Assembly: GCA_933207985.1 (NCBI GenBank)
Contig: OW240924.1
Location: 75,213,866-75,277,865, forward strand
Length of the DNA: 64,000 bases
DNA from: Pelobates cultripes
Taxonomy: Eukaryota > Chordata > Amphibia > Anura > Pelobatidae
Reading direction: 5' to 3'
Part shown: positions 22,803 to 33,413 of the stretch, piece by piece
Numbering within the stretch: the first letter of the stretch is position 1
Layout: every line of letters begins with the position of its first letter
Program-made: the position numbers and the translations under genes
Notes under the pieces: generated by a model
The model's input: the letters and a program-made list of their open reading frames with translations, nothing else
The model's database searches: none
Told to the model about the DNA's origin: nothing

Positions 22803-22879
22803 TGTAATGCAGAACCAAGACCTGCAACATAACAAAGATCAGGCTTGTAGAAATACTTTTTGAAAATCACATAGGCATG

Positions 22880-23100
22880 AGTGTCAGATTTCCCCATAGG
22901 AAAGCATTGATTCAATGGGGATTTTTAATGCGCAAGAGGCATTTGCCATGCATTTGCATTAGCATCCGCTCTTAGAGGGATGTCAGAGGGGATAGAGTGT
23001 CGAGCCAGCACCGAGGAACATCCGTGCTGAGATAAGGTAAGTAAATAAAGATTTGTTTTTTTAAACCCTTTATTTACTTGGGTGGGTTTTCCCTTAAAGT
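22880..23100. repeat. MITE-derived fragment upstream of NAALADL1-like exon 1
   Basis: Sequence such as CATAGGAAAGCATTGATTCAATGGG and TGCATTTGCATTAGCATCCG, ending in CCCTTAAAG, resembles the interior of the TTAA MITEs near 1200-1700 and 2750. The rest of 22803-23716 shows nothing recognisable apart from a possible splice acceptor ending at 22822. Confidence 0.4.
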
Positions 23101-23716
23101 GTCAACTTAAGCTTTTTTTTTTTTTTTACACTAACCCAAATTATATACATGACATTAACTTGGTGACCCATTTGCAAAAAATTATCTGAGTAACCCACTC
23201 TTGCATTGTAATGTATATAGCAACTTCTGCAAAGGCCATTCATTATACTTCCCAATGGGGCATTCTATGACGTAGGAAGATGGTCCCACTATAGAAATTA
23301 GTTTGAGGACAATTGCCTAAGCCCTGTTACATATTATGTGCCTATACCAGCCACTGGATACTTTGAAATTATTAATTCCAAAGTAAGATATGAGAACTAC
23401 TACTATAGTAGCCCTTTAAAGTTACTACCACATTAAATAAATAAAAAATTTAATTTCTATAGACATGACAAGCTCTGTCAGTTATCTGCAGTAAGTAGGA
23501 ATTTACTGTCCCTAAGATGAACATGCACCAAAGTCCAGAAGAACAATTATGTTTACCACAGCAATTATCTTACAATAATGATCAACTATGCAGTGAAGTC
23601 TAGGTTTATTGAATTGCCTCCTGATTGGATGGGTAACTTCGCAATGTTGCTTTCTGCAGTATGCAAATACAAAAAATTAACCATTTATTTTTATATATTA
23701 GCTTAAGAAACTGACA

Positions 23717-23959
23717 TTAAGGGGACACTATAGACACACAGACCACTCCAGGTCATTGCTTTGTTTTTGCAAGAAAAGTGCACCAGGTAATTGCAACCTA
23801 TTAAATTCTGTGCAACTAAACTAACCAAACCAGGAAGTAACAGGACAGCAAAGGGGGCTGTAACCAGTATAATGTATAAAAGTGTCAATTTCTATTAAAA
23901 TCTGCACTTTTTGCAAAATGAAAAAAAGAGCACTTCAGGGGTCTGGAGTGTCCTTTTAA
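23717..23959. mobile_element. TTAA MITE, 243 bp
   Basis: Left TTAAGGGGACACTATAGACAC; right end inverted TTAAAAGGACACTCCAGACCC; TTAA on both sides. It lies 38 bp upstream of L1 copy A. The 61-codon minus-strand frame over its left half is not a gene. Confidence 0.75.
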
Positions 23960-24095
23960 ACTCAGTACAGTACATTATAATAAAAAGGAGATGTACGGGG
24001 GGCGTGGCTTGGCAGCCGACGAACATGGCCGCCTAAACTTTCCCGCCGCCCGGGTCCCGACTCCAAACCCGCAGCCTACCCGCTACACTGCCGAC

Positions 24096-25166
24096 ATGGG
24101 GAGACCCAATAGGACCCCACAGCCAGGGAAAACCCCAGAGCCCAAAAAGGGACAACTCATCTCGTCCCTGCGCCAGTTCCTGGTGACCCCCGCAGACCTC
24201 GCAACACAGCCGCATGGCGCCGACGGATCAATGGCGTCGGAGGAGAGCGCGCCTTCCTCACCGGCATCAGAAGTGCTCACAAGCGGCACAGAGCGCCCCC
24301 CTTGGTTGGACCTCCTGAGAGCACTGCCCACCAAAGAGGATCTCCACTCAGCCACCTCAGCCCTGGGAGCTACAATCCGGCAGGACATCCAGGCACTGAG
24401 GGCTGACATGCAGGGCCTGTCAGACCGCGTGGGCCACATGGAGGCAACCTGTGACAGCCTGAGGCAAGCGCAGCATACATTAGCAGAGGCTGCAGACACC
24501 TCCTCGGAACAGGTACGTGGCATGGCCCTACATATTGAGGACCTGGACAACAGGGGGTGCCGCAATAACTTAAGACTGCGCGGCCTCCCTGAAACTGAGG
24601 ACTCCCCCCAGCAGCTACAAGAAATCCTCCTTGAAATATTAAATGAGATCCTAGGCCGAGACCACCAGGCACCCATAGAATTTGTAAGAGCTCATAGAGC
24701 CCTCCGTCCTAAGGGCGCGCCAGATAGCCCACCCAGGGATGTCATATGCTGCCTAGCGAATTTTGCCTTAAAGGAGACTATCCTTAAACAAGCACGAGGC
24801 CGGCAATCGCTCACCTACCGGAACCAAGACCTGCAACTCTTTCCAGATTTATCGCCGGCTACCCTGACCTACCGACGCGCTCTGAAACCACTCACGAGGG
24901 TCCTGGTGGCCCAACAGATCCGGTACAGATGGCAGATGCCCACGGGACTGCTCGTCCACACGCCGAGGGGTCCATTCCTGGTCCGCACACACAGCGACTA
25001 TATAGCCCTGGGCACGGAGCTCCAACTGCCCGCCATCAACATGAGATGGCCTGACCCACTGGACATCTACTCCGCCGCAAGAAACCCCTACCCAAGACCG
25101 GCGCTGTCGCAACGCACTAGAGGGGGACGCCAGGAGGCCACTAGGCCCACAGGTACCGCCCGTTAG
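24096..25166 (+). CDS. L1 copy A ORF1 protein (RNA-binding chaperone)
   Basis: An open 356-residue ORF1p. I chose the ATG at 24096 (MGRPNRTPQPGK). The in-frame ATG at 23991 lies in the target duplication outside the element. The order is that of L1 ORF1p: a basic, Pro-rich N terminus, then a coiled-coil stretch (about residues 105-175, heptad-like L/M/A repeats). Next come an RRM starting near NNLRLRGLPE and a C-terminal domain around PRDVICCLANFALKETILKQ. L1 ORF1p trimers coat the element RNA; that is family knowledge. No stop or frameshift is seen, in contrast to the damaged ORF2. Confidence 0.85.
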   Translation: MGRPNRTPQPGKTPEPKKGQLISSLRQFLVTPADLATQPHGADGSMASEESAPSSPASEVLTSGTERPPWLDLLRALPTKEDLHSATSALGATIRQDIQALRADMQGLSDRVGHMEATCDSLRQAQHTLAEAADTSSEQVRGMALHIEDLDNRGCRNNLRLRGLPETEDSPQQLQEILLEILNEILGRDHQAPIEFVRAHRALRPKGAPDSPPRDVICCLANFALKETILKQARGRQSLTYRNQDLQLFPDLSPATLTYRRALKPLTRVLVAQQIRYRWQMPTGLLVHTPRGPFLVRTHSDYIALGTELQLPAINMRWPDPLDIYSAARNPYPRPALSQRTRGGRQEATRPTGTAR

Positions 25167-26689
25167 AGGGCATGACTTTCTCCCCCCTTCCCCCCCACAA
25201 TGCGCCCAACACCAGCCTGGCCCTCTCTAGGGCACAAATAGCCCCGTTCCAGGACATAGACGCTGTCTCCAGATATGAACTTAGCCCACCTACCGATTGG
25301 ACACCCCACATTGGCACCATGTCCCCCCGCTCCACAGAAATGCACCTTATGCCGGGCGGACAGTTGCTGAGTCACACCTCACGTACAGCCAGATATGGGG
25401 GCCCAGTCTGCCCCGATGGGGTGGGGCGGGTCGGGGGATGTGGCCCCTGGGACTGTGGTACATGGTACTGTCCGCCAATGTTGACACTGGCCCACTGGGA
25501 GCACCTACTGCACTGTCTCTGTGGCACACGCGCCCATGCATGCTGCAACTGCCCACCGCTTATGTGCCAGCGCATTCTATAACTATCCGCGGCGCTGCAT
25601 CTCACCCGCACGCACAGGTCACGACTGCCCCGCCCCCCGCTGCACACCACTGTTTCTACGCCTGCCATCCCTACAACTGCTCATCGCAGAGCAGGTACCA
25701 TGGCATAACCGCCCACACACGCCGCAATTGTCCACTGCATTACATTAACCGCTGTAAATGTGTCAGCGCATGCTCAAACTGCTCCCTGGCGGGTGTATAG
25801 CCCCATATGCACGCCCGCGCATGCTCAAACTGTCCATTGCATTGTATATAACGTGATATGTTTTTCCTAGGAGCTGTCCGTAGGTCTTCCTATTCGTGGG
25901 GCTCCCTTTTGGACATGCCCTTTGGTACCCTCCCTTGCTTTATATCTGTATAATATGGTGTATGCGCCTGCTTATGTTAGACTGGTATACTGCACTACAT
26001 GAACTATTGTGTGTATATTGTGTATATATGTGAATGTGTATATATGTGTAGATCTGCCAGCGCAGGCTAACACAGTGCTCCTTGGTACACATGTTACCCT
26101 GCGCACACGCCACTAGCACCACGGGGCTACATTGATGCGCATAGGGGGAACGGGTTGGGGGGAGGGGGGGTCCACCAACACCCTAAACACCCGCACAGTA
26201 GACAGGGGGTTACGCCCTGGGTAGGCTAGTACATCCTCCCTTCAGACAGGACAACGTCGGGACCCGGGTGCGAGGTACATCCTCCCTGCAGACACACACC
26301 AGGTTACAGTTACAGTTTGTACTCGACCGTACCCTGGGAGACTCGCCCCGGGGCGCGACAGCAGTTTTCACAGGTTTAAGTTACACCTGTTGGTGTTTGT
26401 TTTGATCCACAGCCGCCGCTGTTGGCGGGTTGACAAGGCGCCTTCCACTCCCCGTGAGGTCGGTGTCTACTGTATAGGGGGGGTCATCCCCCACTCCGGT
26501 CTCCAGGCCGGGGGATCTCTACCCCCCTGACACCGGTGCCTCTGCTCCATTGCGAGGGCGGCCCCCTCTGCGCTCCGTCGTGCGGAGTCGTCCGCTCCCC
26601 CGCTCTGCCCCGCTTGCCCCTGGGCCGGGCTCTACCTACCTAGGCCCCCACTGACCGGGGCAACTTCGACACCCACGGGACTTGACACT
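25167..26689 (+). other. L1 copy A spacer between ORF1 and ORF2
   Basis: A 1.5-kb interval with no supported coding sequence. It is C-rich, with several runs of six or more C or G near 26160 and 26480, and with two copies of TACATCCTCCCT near 26230 and 26275. Short ORFs across it look like chance readings of biased sequence. Confidence 0.6.
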
Positions 26690-29600
26690 ATGGCTACACC
26701 CGCACCCAAATACACACCGGCCCCACTCAACTTCTTATCCCTAAACGCCAAGGGCTTAAACTCCCCCGAAAAGAGGTCACATGCGCTACGCCTCAGTCAG
26801 AAAACTAGAGCCCATGTGGTCTACCTCCAAGAAACCCACTTTAAAACCAACGCTGCTCCGAAACTCTGCAACCATATATACACCCAAGGCTTCTACAGCA
26901 ATAACCCAGATGGGAAATCTAGGGGGACAGCAATACTCCTACACAAATCCATACCCTTTGTAGCTGACTCGACCATGACTGATAACTTGGGCAGATACGT
27001 ATTCGTTAGGGGTAAAATCCTGGAGGAAACCTATACCTTTGCCAACATCTACGCTCCAAACACACGACAGGACAGATTCCTCCGGGACACACTCCGGGCC
27101 CTCCACGACTTCACGACGGGCTGTCTGGTCCTGGGTGGGGACTTCAACATTGCTCTACACCCGACAATGGACGCATCCAGGGGCCACTCATCGACACCCC
27201 CCCCCCACACTGCTTAAAATTCGTAAACTTCTCCATCAGTACAGGCTTACAGATTGTTGGAGGGCGACACACCCGACAGCTAGGGACTACACCTTCTACT
27301 CGACCCCGAATGACTGTTACACACGCATCGACTACTTCTTTCTGCCATACTACTATCTACCCAGACTGCGGGACTCTGCCATAGGGGGGTCCATGTGGTC
27401 CGACCACGCACCACTCACAATCCAACTTACATCGCCACTACACAAACCCAAAACCACGACATGGCGGCTCCACGAAAACCTCCTATCCAACCCGCAGGTG
27501 GCCCAAGACGTACAACAAGCCCTGACAAACTACTTCACCGAGAACTTACCACAGGACACATCCCCCCTCTTGACATGGGAGGCCCACAAGTGTGTGATGA
27601 GAGGGATTCTCATCTCACACTCCTCTGCCCTGAAGAAGGCACGGGACCACACGATCCGAGAACTAACGGCCAAGATAGGGACCCTAACACAGGCCCACAA
27701 GCAAACACTAGACGACACACTTCTCGGGGAACTCATAGCAGCCCGTGAAGAACTAGCACGGACCCTGCGGCAATCGTACACTAGGGCCCTCCAGCGCACT
27801 AAATCATTCTTCTACACAGAAGGGGATAAGTGCGGCAGGTTGCTGGCCAGAATGATCAACAAAAAACGCTCCATGACATATATTGCAAGCATGCGCGACG
27901 CCACAGGCCAACTACACCACATGCCAGATCAAATCGCTACAGCCGTAACCCGCTTCTACACGGACCTTTACGCGATTCCCCCCCACGCCCCTCGGGCGGA
28001 CCCTAACATGGGACTGACCCGCATGAACGCATACCTCACTAAATACACTAAAACTAAACTCTCCTCGGACGCAGCGGAGGCTTTCGAGGCGCCCCTTACG
28101 GAGGGGGAACTGGCCCTAGCCATCAAATCCTCGAAGACCGGCAAAAGCCCAGGCCCAGACGGCCTCCCTCTCAAATACTATAAAACCTTCCTGGCCACAT
28201 TGTCCCCCCAATTTATCTCGGCCTTCAACTCTATAACAGAGGGAAATACTATCCCCCAGCAAACACTAGCGGCCAATATTGTCCTGCTGCCGAAGGAGGG
28301 GGGAGATACCGAACGGTGCACGGGCTACCGACCGATATCGTTGCTTAACTGCGACCTACGCCTATTCGCTAAAATACTAGCTACAAGGTTGAATCCACAC
28401 ATACCAGACTTAATCTCACCTGACCAAGTGGGATTCGTCCCCCACAGGGAAGCCCGGGACAATACGGTCCGGGCCCTCTCCCTGATCCACCACGCACAGC
28501 GCTCCTCGAAGGGCCTCCTCCTCCTCTCTACGGACGCGGAGAAGGCCTTCGATAGGGTGGCGTGGGACTACCTGTTCTCGGTACTGGAGCATGTTGGCCT
28601 GGGGACCCACATGCGCCAGTGGATAGAGGCCCTCTACTCGTCCCCCACGGCCAGGGTGTGCATAAATGGGGTCTATACAGACGCATTCCCGGTCAGGAAT
28701 GGAACCAGGCAGGGCTGCCCTCTGTCGCCGCTTCTGTTTATCCTGACCTTGGAGCCCTTCCTACAAGCGGTAAGGGACAACCCAGATATCTCGGGGGTAG
28801 CGGTGGAGGCAGACCACCACAAAATCGCAGCATATGCAGACGATATGCTATTTTTTATAACGAACCCAGAAATCTCCCTCCCAAACCTTATGGCAGAGTT
28901 AAAGACATATGGCGAAATCGCCAACCTTAAGATCAATTACGCTAAATCCTCTATACTTAACATTGGCTTCCCCCGGAAGAGGGCAGACCAAATCCGAAGA
29001 AATTTTCCCTTCCAATGGCAAGACACCGCTATAAAATACCTGGGGGTGAAGCTCACGGCCGACCTATCCAAACTTTACCATATGAACTTCACCCCACTGA
29101 TGGCAACATTACGGAAGAACCTGACAGAATGGACCACACCTCACTTCTCCTGGCTCGGCAGGGTGGCCATTGCCAAAATGAATATCCTCCCACGGGTACT
29201 TTACCTATTCCAGACACTACCACTCCAACTCCCTACCACCTTCTTCTCCGCACTCCGCACCCTCCTCATCAAATTTATCTGGAAGGGTACTAAACCCAGA
29301 CTCAAGTACACACAACTCACACTCCCCAAAACAGCAGGAGGCCTGGCAGTTCCTGATTTCAAACTGTATTACCAAGCATGTCACATGCAACGGGCCATGG
29401 AATGGGCAAAAGAGGGGATTAGCAAACCCTGGAAGGCTATCGAAACACACCATGCAGGCAGGCCCCTTTCAGCCCTCCTGTGGCTGGACCCACTGATTGG
29501 TAGGCGGCTAGTCCACCAACAGCCCTTCATCACCGCCACCCTCGCCGTATGGCACTCACAGGCGAGGAAACTACGCCTCTCCTCCTTCCCATCCCCGCTG

Positions 29601-30553
29601 CTGCCTCTGGTGTACAACCCGGAGTTTGAACCGGGGATGAGACCGGGGAGCCTCCGCTGCGTCCTCCCCCAAACCATACCCAGACTCCGAGACATGACCA
29701 CCAATGGGAAAATCGTGTCCCTACAGTCGCTCATGGGCACACCCACCCAGCCCTTCTTGACGACATTCAGATACACCCAAATTAAGAACTACATGCTATA
29801 CCACATCATCCCGACGTATATAGGGACCTTACGCCATTCGAACAGCTGTGCCAGGACCCGGAGCCCATGCCCCATAGCATTTCCTACCTCTACTCCATGC
29901 TACAACGACAACAGGGACACCCCCACCCCCCTTCATGTCCAAATGGGAGACTGCCGTGGGGGAAACATTTACCGAGACCCAGTGGCACAAGATCTGCGAT
30001 CTAGAGCACCACTGCGCAATCGCGAGCAAAACCCAGGAAACTGCCTACAAGGTTCTCACACAATGGTACCTGACCCCAGAACGCTTACAGAGAATGCACT
30101 TGGACGCGGATGGCCTCTGCTGGAGGTGCAAGAGAGGGGTGGGATCCTTTCTTCACATATGGTGGGAATGCCCACTTATAGTACCGTTCTGGGAGCATGT
30201 TCACGGACAATGTCCCACCCTTCCGGCCCGCCCCGTACCTCCTACACCACACGACAACCCCCACATCACGCTACAAACGCTCCCTGACCTTCCGAATCCT
30301 TAACGTCGCAAAACACCTAATACCTTTGTACTGGAAAAAAGACACGACCCCAACACTCTCCCTGTGGTTTACTAGAATGGAGGAGTTACGAGTCACAGAG
30401 GAGATCTGGTATTCAGCCCAAGACCGAACGCAGACATACTCAGACACATGGACACCCTGGTTGGCACGGGTGGGTACAGAGGCATTTCGGACTATGCAAT
30501 TGACCAGGGGGGAGGGAACCAATGGTCCCCAGGAGGAGACGCTGGGAGACTAG
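26690..30553 (+). pseudogene. L1 copy A ORF2 (endonuclease-RT), frameshifted
   Basis: The endonuclease begins at the ATG with FLSLNAKGLNSPEKR, YLQETHF, ANIYAPN and LGGDFNIAL. The frame then changes at a run of ten C at 27197-27206. The next frame carries TRIDYFF and SMWSDHAPL, then a long RT region with GYRPISLLN, STDAEKAFDRV (motif A), GTRQGCPLSPLLF (motif B) and the catalytic YADD. Further frame changes lie near 29820, near 29930 (a C-rich run) and at about 30200-30240. Between them the C-terminal zinc-knuckle-like motif CWRC-x8-H-x4-C is still readable. The protein is broken as assembled. Most of the damage sits in or next to C-rich sequence, so sequencing error remains possible. Confidence 0.85.
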
Positions 30554-31072
30554 CGGGACGATCCACACCTGGCCCAAAACGCAATACCTCACCCCCCTAT
30601 CGGAGCGGGGTGGAGCGCGGGTTCGGGGGACCCGGGGGGCGGCGCGGGGGAGGGCCACGACACCTGCTAGGGTGCGACCACTTGCGGGGCTCGGGGCGGA
30701 CTGCAGCCTCGCGAGTAAAGGGGGTGGAAGAGCACCTGTTTTGTGAGGTATAAAGCTCATTAGTTAGGAGGGAGTCGCAGGATGCCCCTTAGGTTATTCC
30801 CACCAACACCACCTATGCCGCTGGGCAGAACCAAATTATACTACGGCAGGGGGCCAACACCCCACAATAAGGCCAGGTTGGACCCTGGACACAAGGTCAC
30901 TGGGGGGCTGCACACCACATGGCCACATGTCTCACTACTGCCTAGAGGCTACTGGGTAGGCATGGGGAATAGACAAACAAAACACAACCACGGTGGGGCA
31001 GGCAAAACCACCCAACGTAGAAATGGTACATATCAAATATAACAGAGTACTAAGCACCACCATGTAACACCG

Positions 31073-31200
31073 GACCTGCGAGTCCACAATACACATGCTA
31101 TTTACTCAAGAAAGCGACCTGCGAGTCGCCCAGACACTTATGTCATCACATGCCTTCCGATGTATAAGCTTCTGTGAATGACCAGAGGGACCTGCGAGTC
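31073..31200 (+). repeat. Triple GACCTGCGAGTC motif in L1 copy A 3' UTR
   Basis: Three perfect 12-bp copies of GACCTGCGAGTC lie at 31073-31084, 31116-31127 and 31189-31200. They are separated by unrelated sequence, in the last 200 bp before the poly(A) tail. Confidence 0.85.
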
Positions 31201-31286
31201 CATGTTTCTCTTTGACATGTTGCAAAATTGACAAAAACGAAAAGGTTTAATAAAAAGATATTTACAAAAAAAAAAAAAAGATGTAC

Positions 31287-31772
31287 AATATCAGAATTTT
31301 TAGCGAATGGATAACTCCCTGTTGGTCTTAATTTCCATAGCAAAAATAGACACTAACTAAGAAACAAGAAGACAAAATGGTTAAATAAGGCCTTCTTTGA
31401 ATAGTAGTATAGTTAAAAGTAGATGAGATCCACTTCTACTGAGTATAGTCACTATTTATATGTCATAATTAACACTACTTTAACGTTACTTAAATAATTT
31501 GTAGACTGCGTTTGAATGTTTTTCTTAGAACACACCAGGCTTTGACTGTTATTCAACAGACATGCAAAGTTTTACGTCCAGGTTAGACTCCTTGTCCAAG
31601 CCCACCACCTCTTGAAGCTATCTAGGAATAGTACAAAGAATACAAACCATAGCTTTTTTTGATTGATTTCTTAATATCTCTGTGTTAACCTTACTGGGTG
31701 CCAGACATTTCTGTTCATTTTAAATCTCTATCTCTCTCATGAAGAGTGACAACACTGTTGTGTTCTCCTCCT
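31287..31772. other. Short unique gap between L1 copy A and the 1.6-kb element
   Basis: AT-rich, no gene or repeat recognised. Confidence 0.5.
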
Positions 31773-31788
31773 CTAATACATAGATTTT

Positions 31789-33397
31789 TTTTTTTGTCAA
31801 TCTGTATTTTATTGAGGCATATTTGATGGGATACAGAATAGAGAGAGGGAAATGTGCATTTAGAAAACAGTACAGGGCTCAATAACAGTGGTATCTAACA
31901 TTTCCTTAATATTTGTACCTCTTTTTTATGTTTTATGATTTAACATTGCTTTTGTAAACAGGTTTAGGCAATATGCAATTTAAGTCGCTTAACATTGACT
32001 AGTTGTAACAGGTTAAGTGAACAAGTTTTGTATAGGGTGATTGCGTAAGCTCAGTAGTTCCCTGTTGTGTAAAATTAACTCAAATAATAAGAACACGCTA
32101 ACATAATAAGCGATTAACTGCTAGCAAATACTGACGTGCCTATATCCCCGGGCACCCCCCACTACTATCTGCCATACGTGCAGTGGTATATGAGCAGACT
32201 GGCTAATGTCCAGGCTCCAACAAATAAATATCTATTTGAGCATATTCAAAATCAGGTTAGGGAGACATAGTAAATGAGGGAGAGCAGACTGCAGTGTGTG
32301 GGGGCCGTGTGACATATTAAGCATAGCACTAAATCATTACCAACAGCCGTCAAACATGTAGGCGAAAGTTAAGCAGTGAATTCAGTGAGGAGCAAAGGTT
32401 AAAGAGTTCTTTCAGTCCTCTTCATCCCATGCCTGTTCGTGGCCAGTTGTTGTCAGGAGAAGGAAGGCATGTGGAGTCAGTGCAGTGGTTGTGGGTGGAG
32501 GTCCCCCTCCAGCCCCAGGCCTTTATGGAGGGTGGCATCTTCGGACCTCTGACTCGAGGGCTCTGAGAGATCGAGGCATTCCCTTGTCGGGTGCAGGTGG
32601 AGCCGGTGTATCTTCGCCGCCTGCGGCGGGCAGTCCCCCTGCAGGGTGGTTGATGCTGCGGAGGTGGTTTCCTCACGGCCCTCTGCCTCGGCGGGCATTG
32701 TGCTTGCGTTGCTGGTTTGGGGTCAGTTGCTGTGCCCGGAGTGGGGCGCCTCTTCCCCTTAGTGTGTACTGTCTGCTTGTGCGGCTGTGTTTTTCTCTTT
32801 TCCCCATGGGCACGGTCGTGTTTACTCGTACCTGTTAGGGGTTGCAGGGTCACTTGAGGTGTTTGCAGCTTTTTATTTAGTTTGTGCCAGAATCGGGCAA
32901 AAGCAGCTTCTATGCGCCTCACATCTTCGCTGTCCGTTTCAGATTTGCAGTGCAGCTCGTCTGATGTGCTTGCCGCCGCCATTTTGGGTGCACCACGGGC
33001 CCGGCTGCCCTTGTGTTGCAGTTTGTCAGAGTGTTAGTGCAGCTTCTCACTGCCCTTGCTGTCGTTTGGTGCGGACCGAGATGACCCCCGTCGGTCCCGA
33101 GGGGGGGGGGTAGAAGTGGTCAACCCCGAGGGCACTACATCCAGGTCAGTCAGCCCAGGGAGCGGCCGTCTCCCCGAAGCTCGATCTCCGGCAGGCCTCA
33201 GGGTATCTCGTTGGGTCCCGGGGGGTTACAGGCTTGTATGTGGTATCGGGCGATTCCCCCGGGTGTCCCCTTCAAGGTAGCCTTCCTCTAGTGTGCGGCT
33301 GCACCGATTTTTCGGGGTATTATCCCCAGAAAATGCTGAGTAAAGCGGGAGCTGAGGTTCAGCACAACCGCTCAGTCTAGATGCCAGGCTCCGCCCC
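31789..33397 (-). mobile_element. Non-autonomous L1-like retroelement, 1.6 kb
   Basis: On the minus strand the element starts GGGGGCGGAGCCTGGC and ends with AATAAA-containing sequence plus a T-run on the plus strand (a poly(A) tail). It is flanked by a perfect 16-bp target duplication, CTAATACATAGATTTT, at 31773-31788 and 33398-33413. The G-rich start, the poly(A) and the long duplication point to L1-type target-primed reverse transcription. It has no RT or endonuclease, so it was moved by another element's machinery or is an internal deletion of an unseen L1 family. Confidence 0.85.
32422..32982 (-). CDS. Unrecognised 186-residue ORF in the 1.6-kb retroelement
   Basis: It starts MAAASTSDELHCKSETDSED about 415 bp from the element 5' end. 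The first 40 residues include an amphipathic stretch (RRIEAAFARFWHKLNKKL). The rest is basic and rich in Pro, Gln, Arg and Thr, including a six-Arg run. I do not recognise a domain. It could be the N-terminal part of an ORF1-like protein whose remainder was lost, or a chance ORF in GC-rich sequence. Its position just after a 5' UTR-like segment and the AAAATGG start context favour a real, possibly truncated, ORF1. Confidence 0.4.
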   Translation of the reverse strand: MAAASTSDELHCKSETDSEDVRRIEAAFARFWHKLNKKLQTPQVTLQPLTGTSKHDRAHGEKRKTQPHKQTVHTKGKRRPTPGTATDPKPATQAQCPPRQRAVRKPPPQHQPPCRGTARRRRRRYTGSTCTRQGNASISQSPRVRGPKMPPSIKAWGWRGTSTHNHCTDSTCLPSPDNNWPRTGMG

Positions 33398-33413
33398 CTA
33401 ATACATAGATTTT

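Larger units (their letters stand above)
23997..31279 (+). mobile_element. L1-type LINE, copy A (near full length)
   Basis: A 7.3-kb non-LTR retrotransposon: G-rich 5' end (GGGGGGCGTGGC), ORF1, a 1.5-kb spacer, ORF2 with endonuclease and reverse transcriptase, a 3' UTR, an AATAAA near 31248 and a poly(A) tail. The flanks 23982-23996 and 31272-31286 match at 13 of 15 bases and end in AGATGTAC, an imperfect target-site duplication merged with the tail. ORF1 is open, but ORF2 has at least four frame changes, so this copy looks inactive as assembled. Confidence 0.9.

Noticed and set aside
23991..24095. Upstream in-frame ATG giving a 391-residue ORF1 in copy A
   Set aside because: The ATG lies in the target-site duplication outside the element; the ATG at 24096 gives a start comparable to copy C.
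24083..24676. 197-residue minus-strand ORF across L1 copy A ORF1
   Set aside because: An antisense shadow of ORF1 with no domain of its own.
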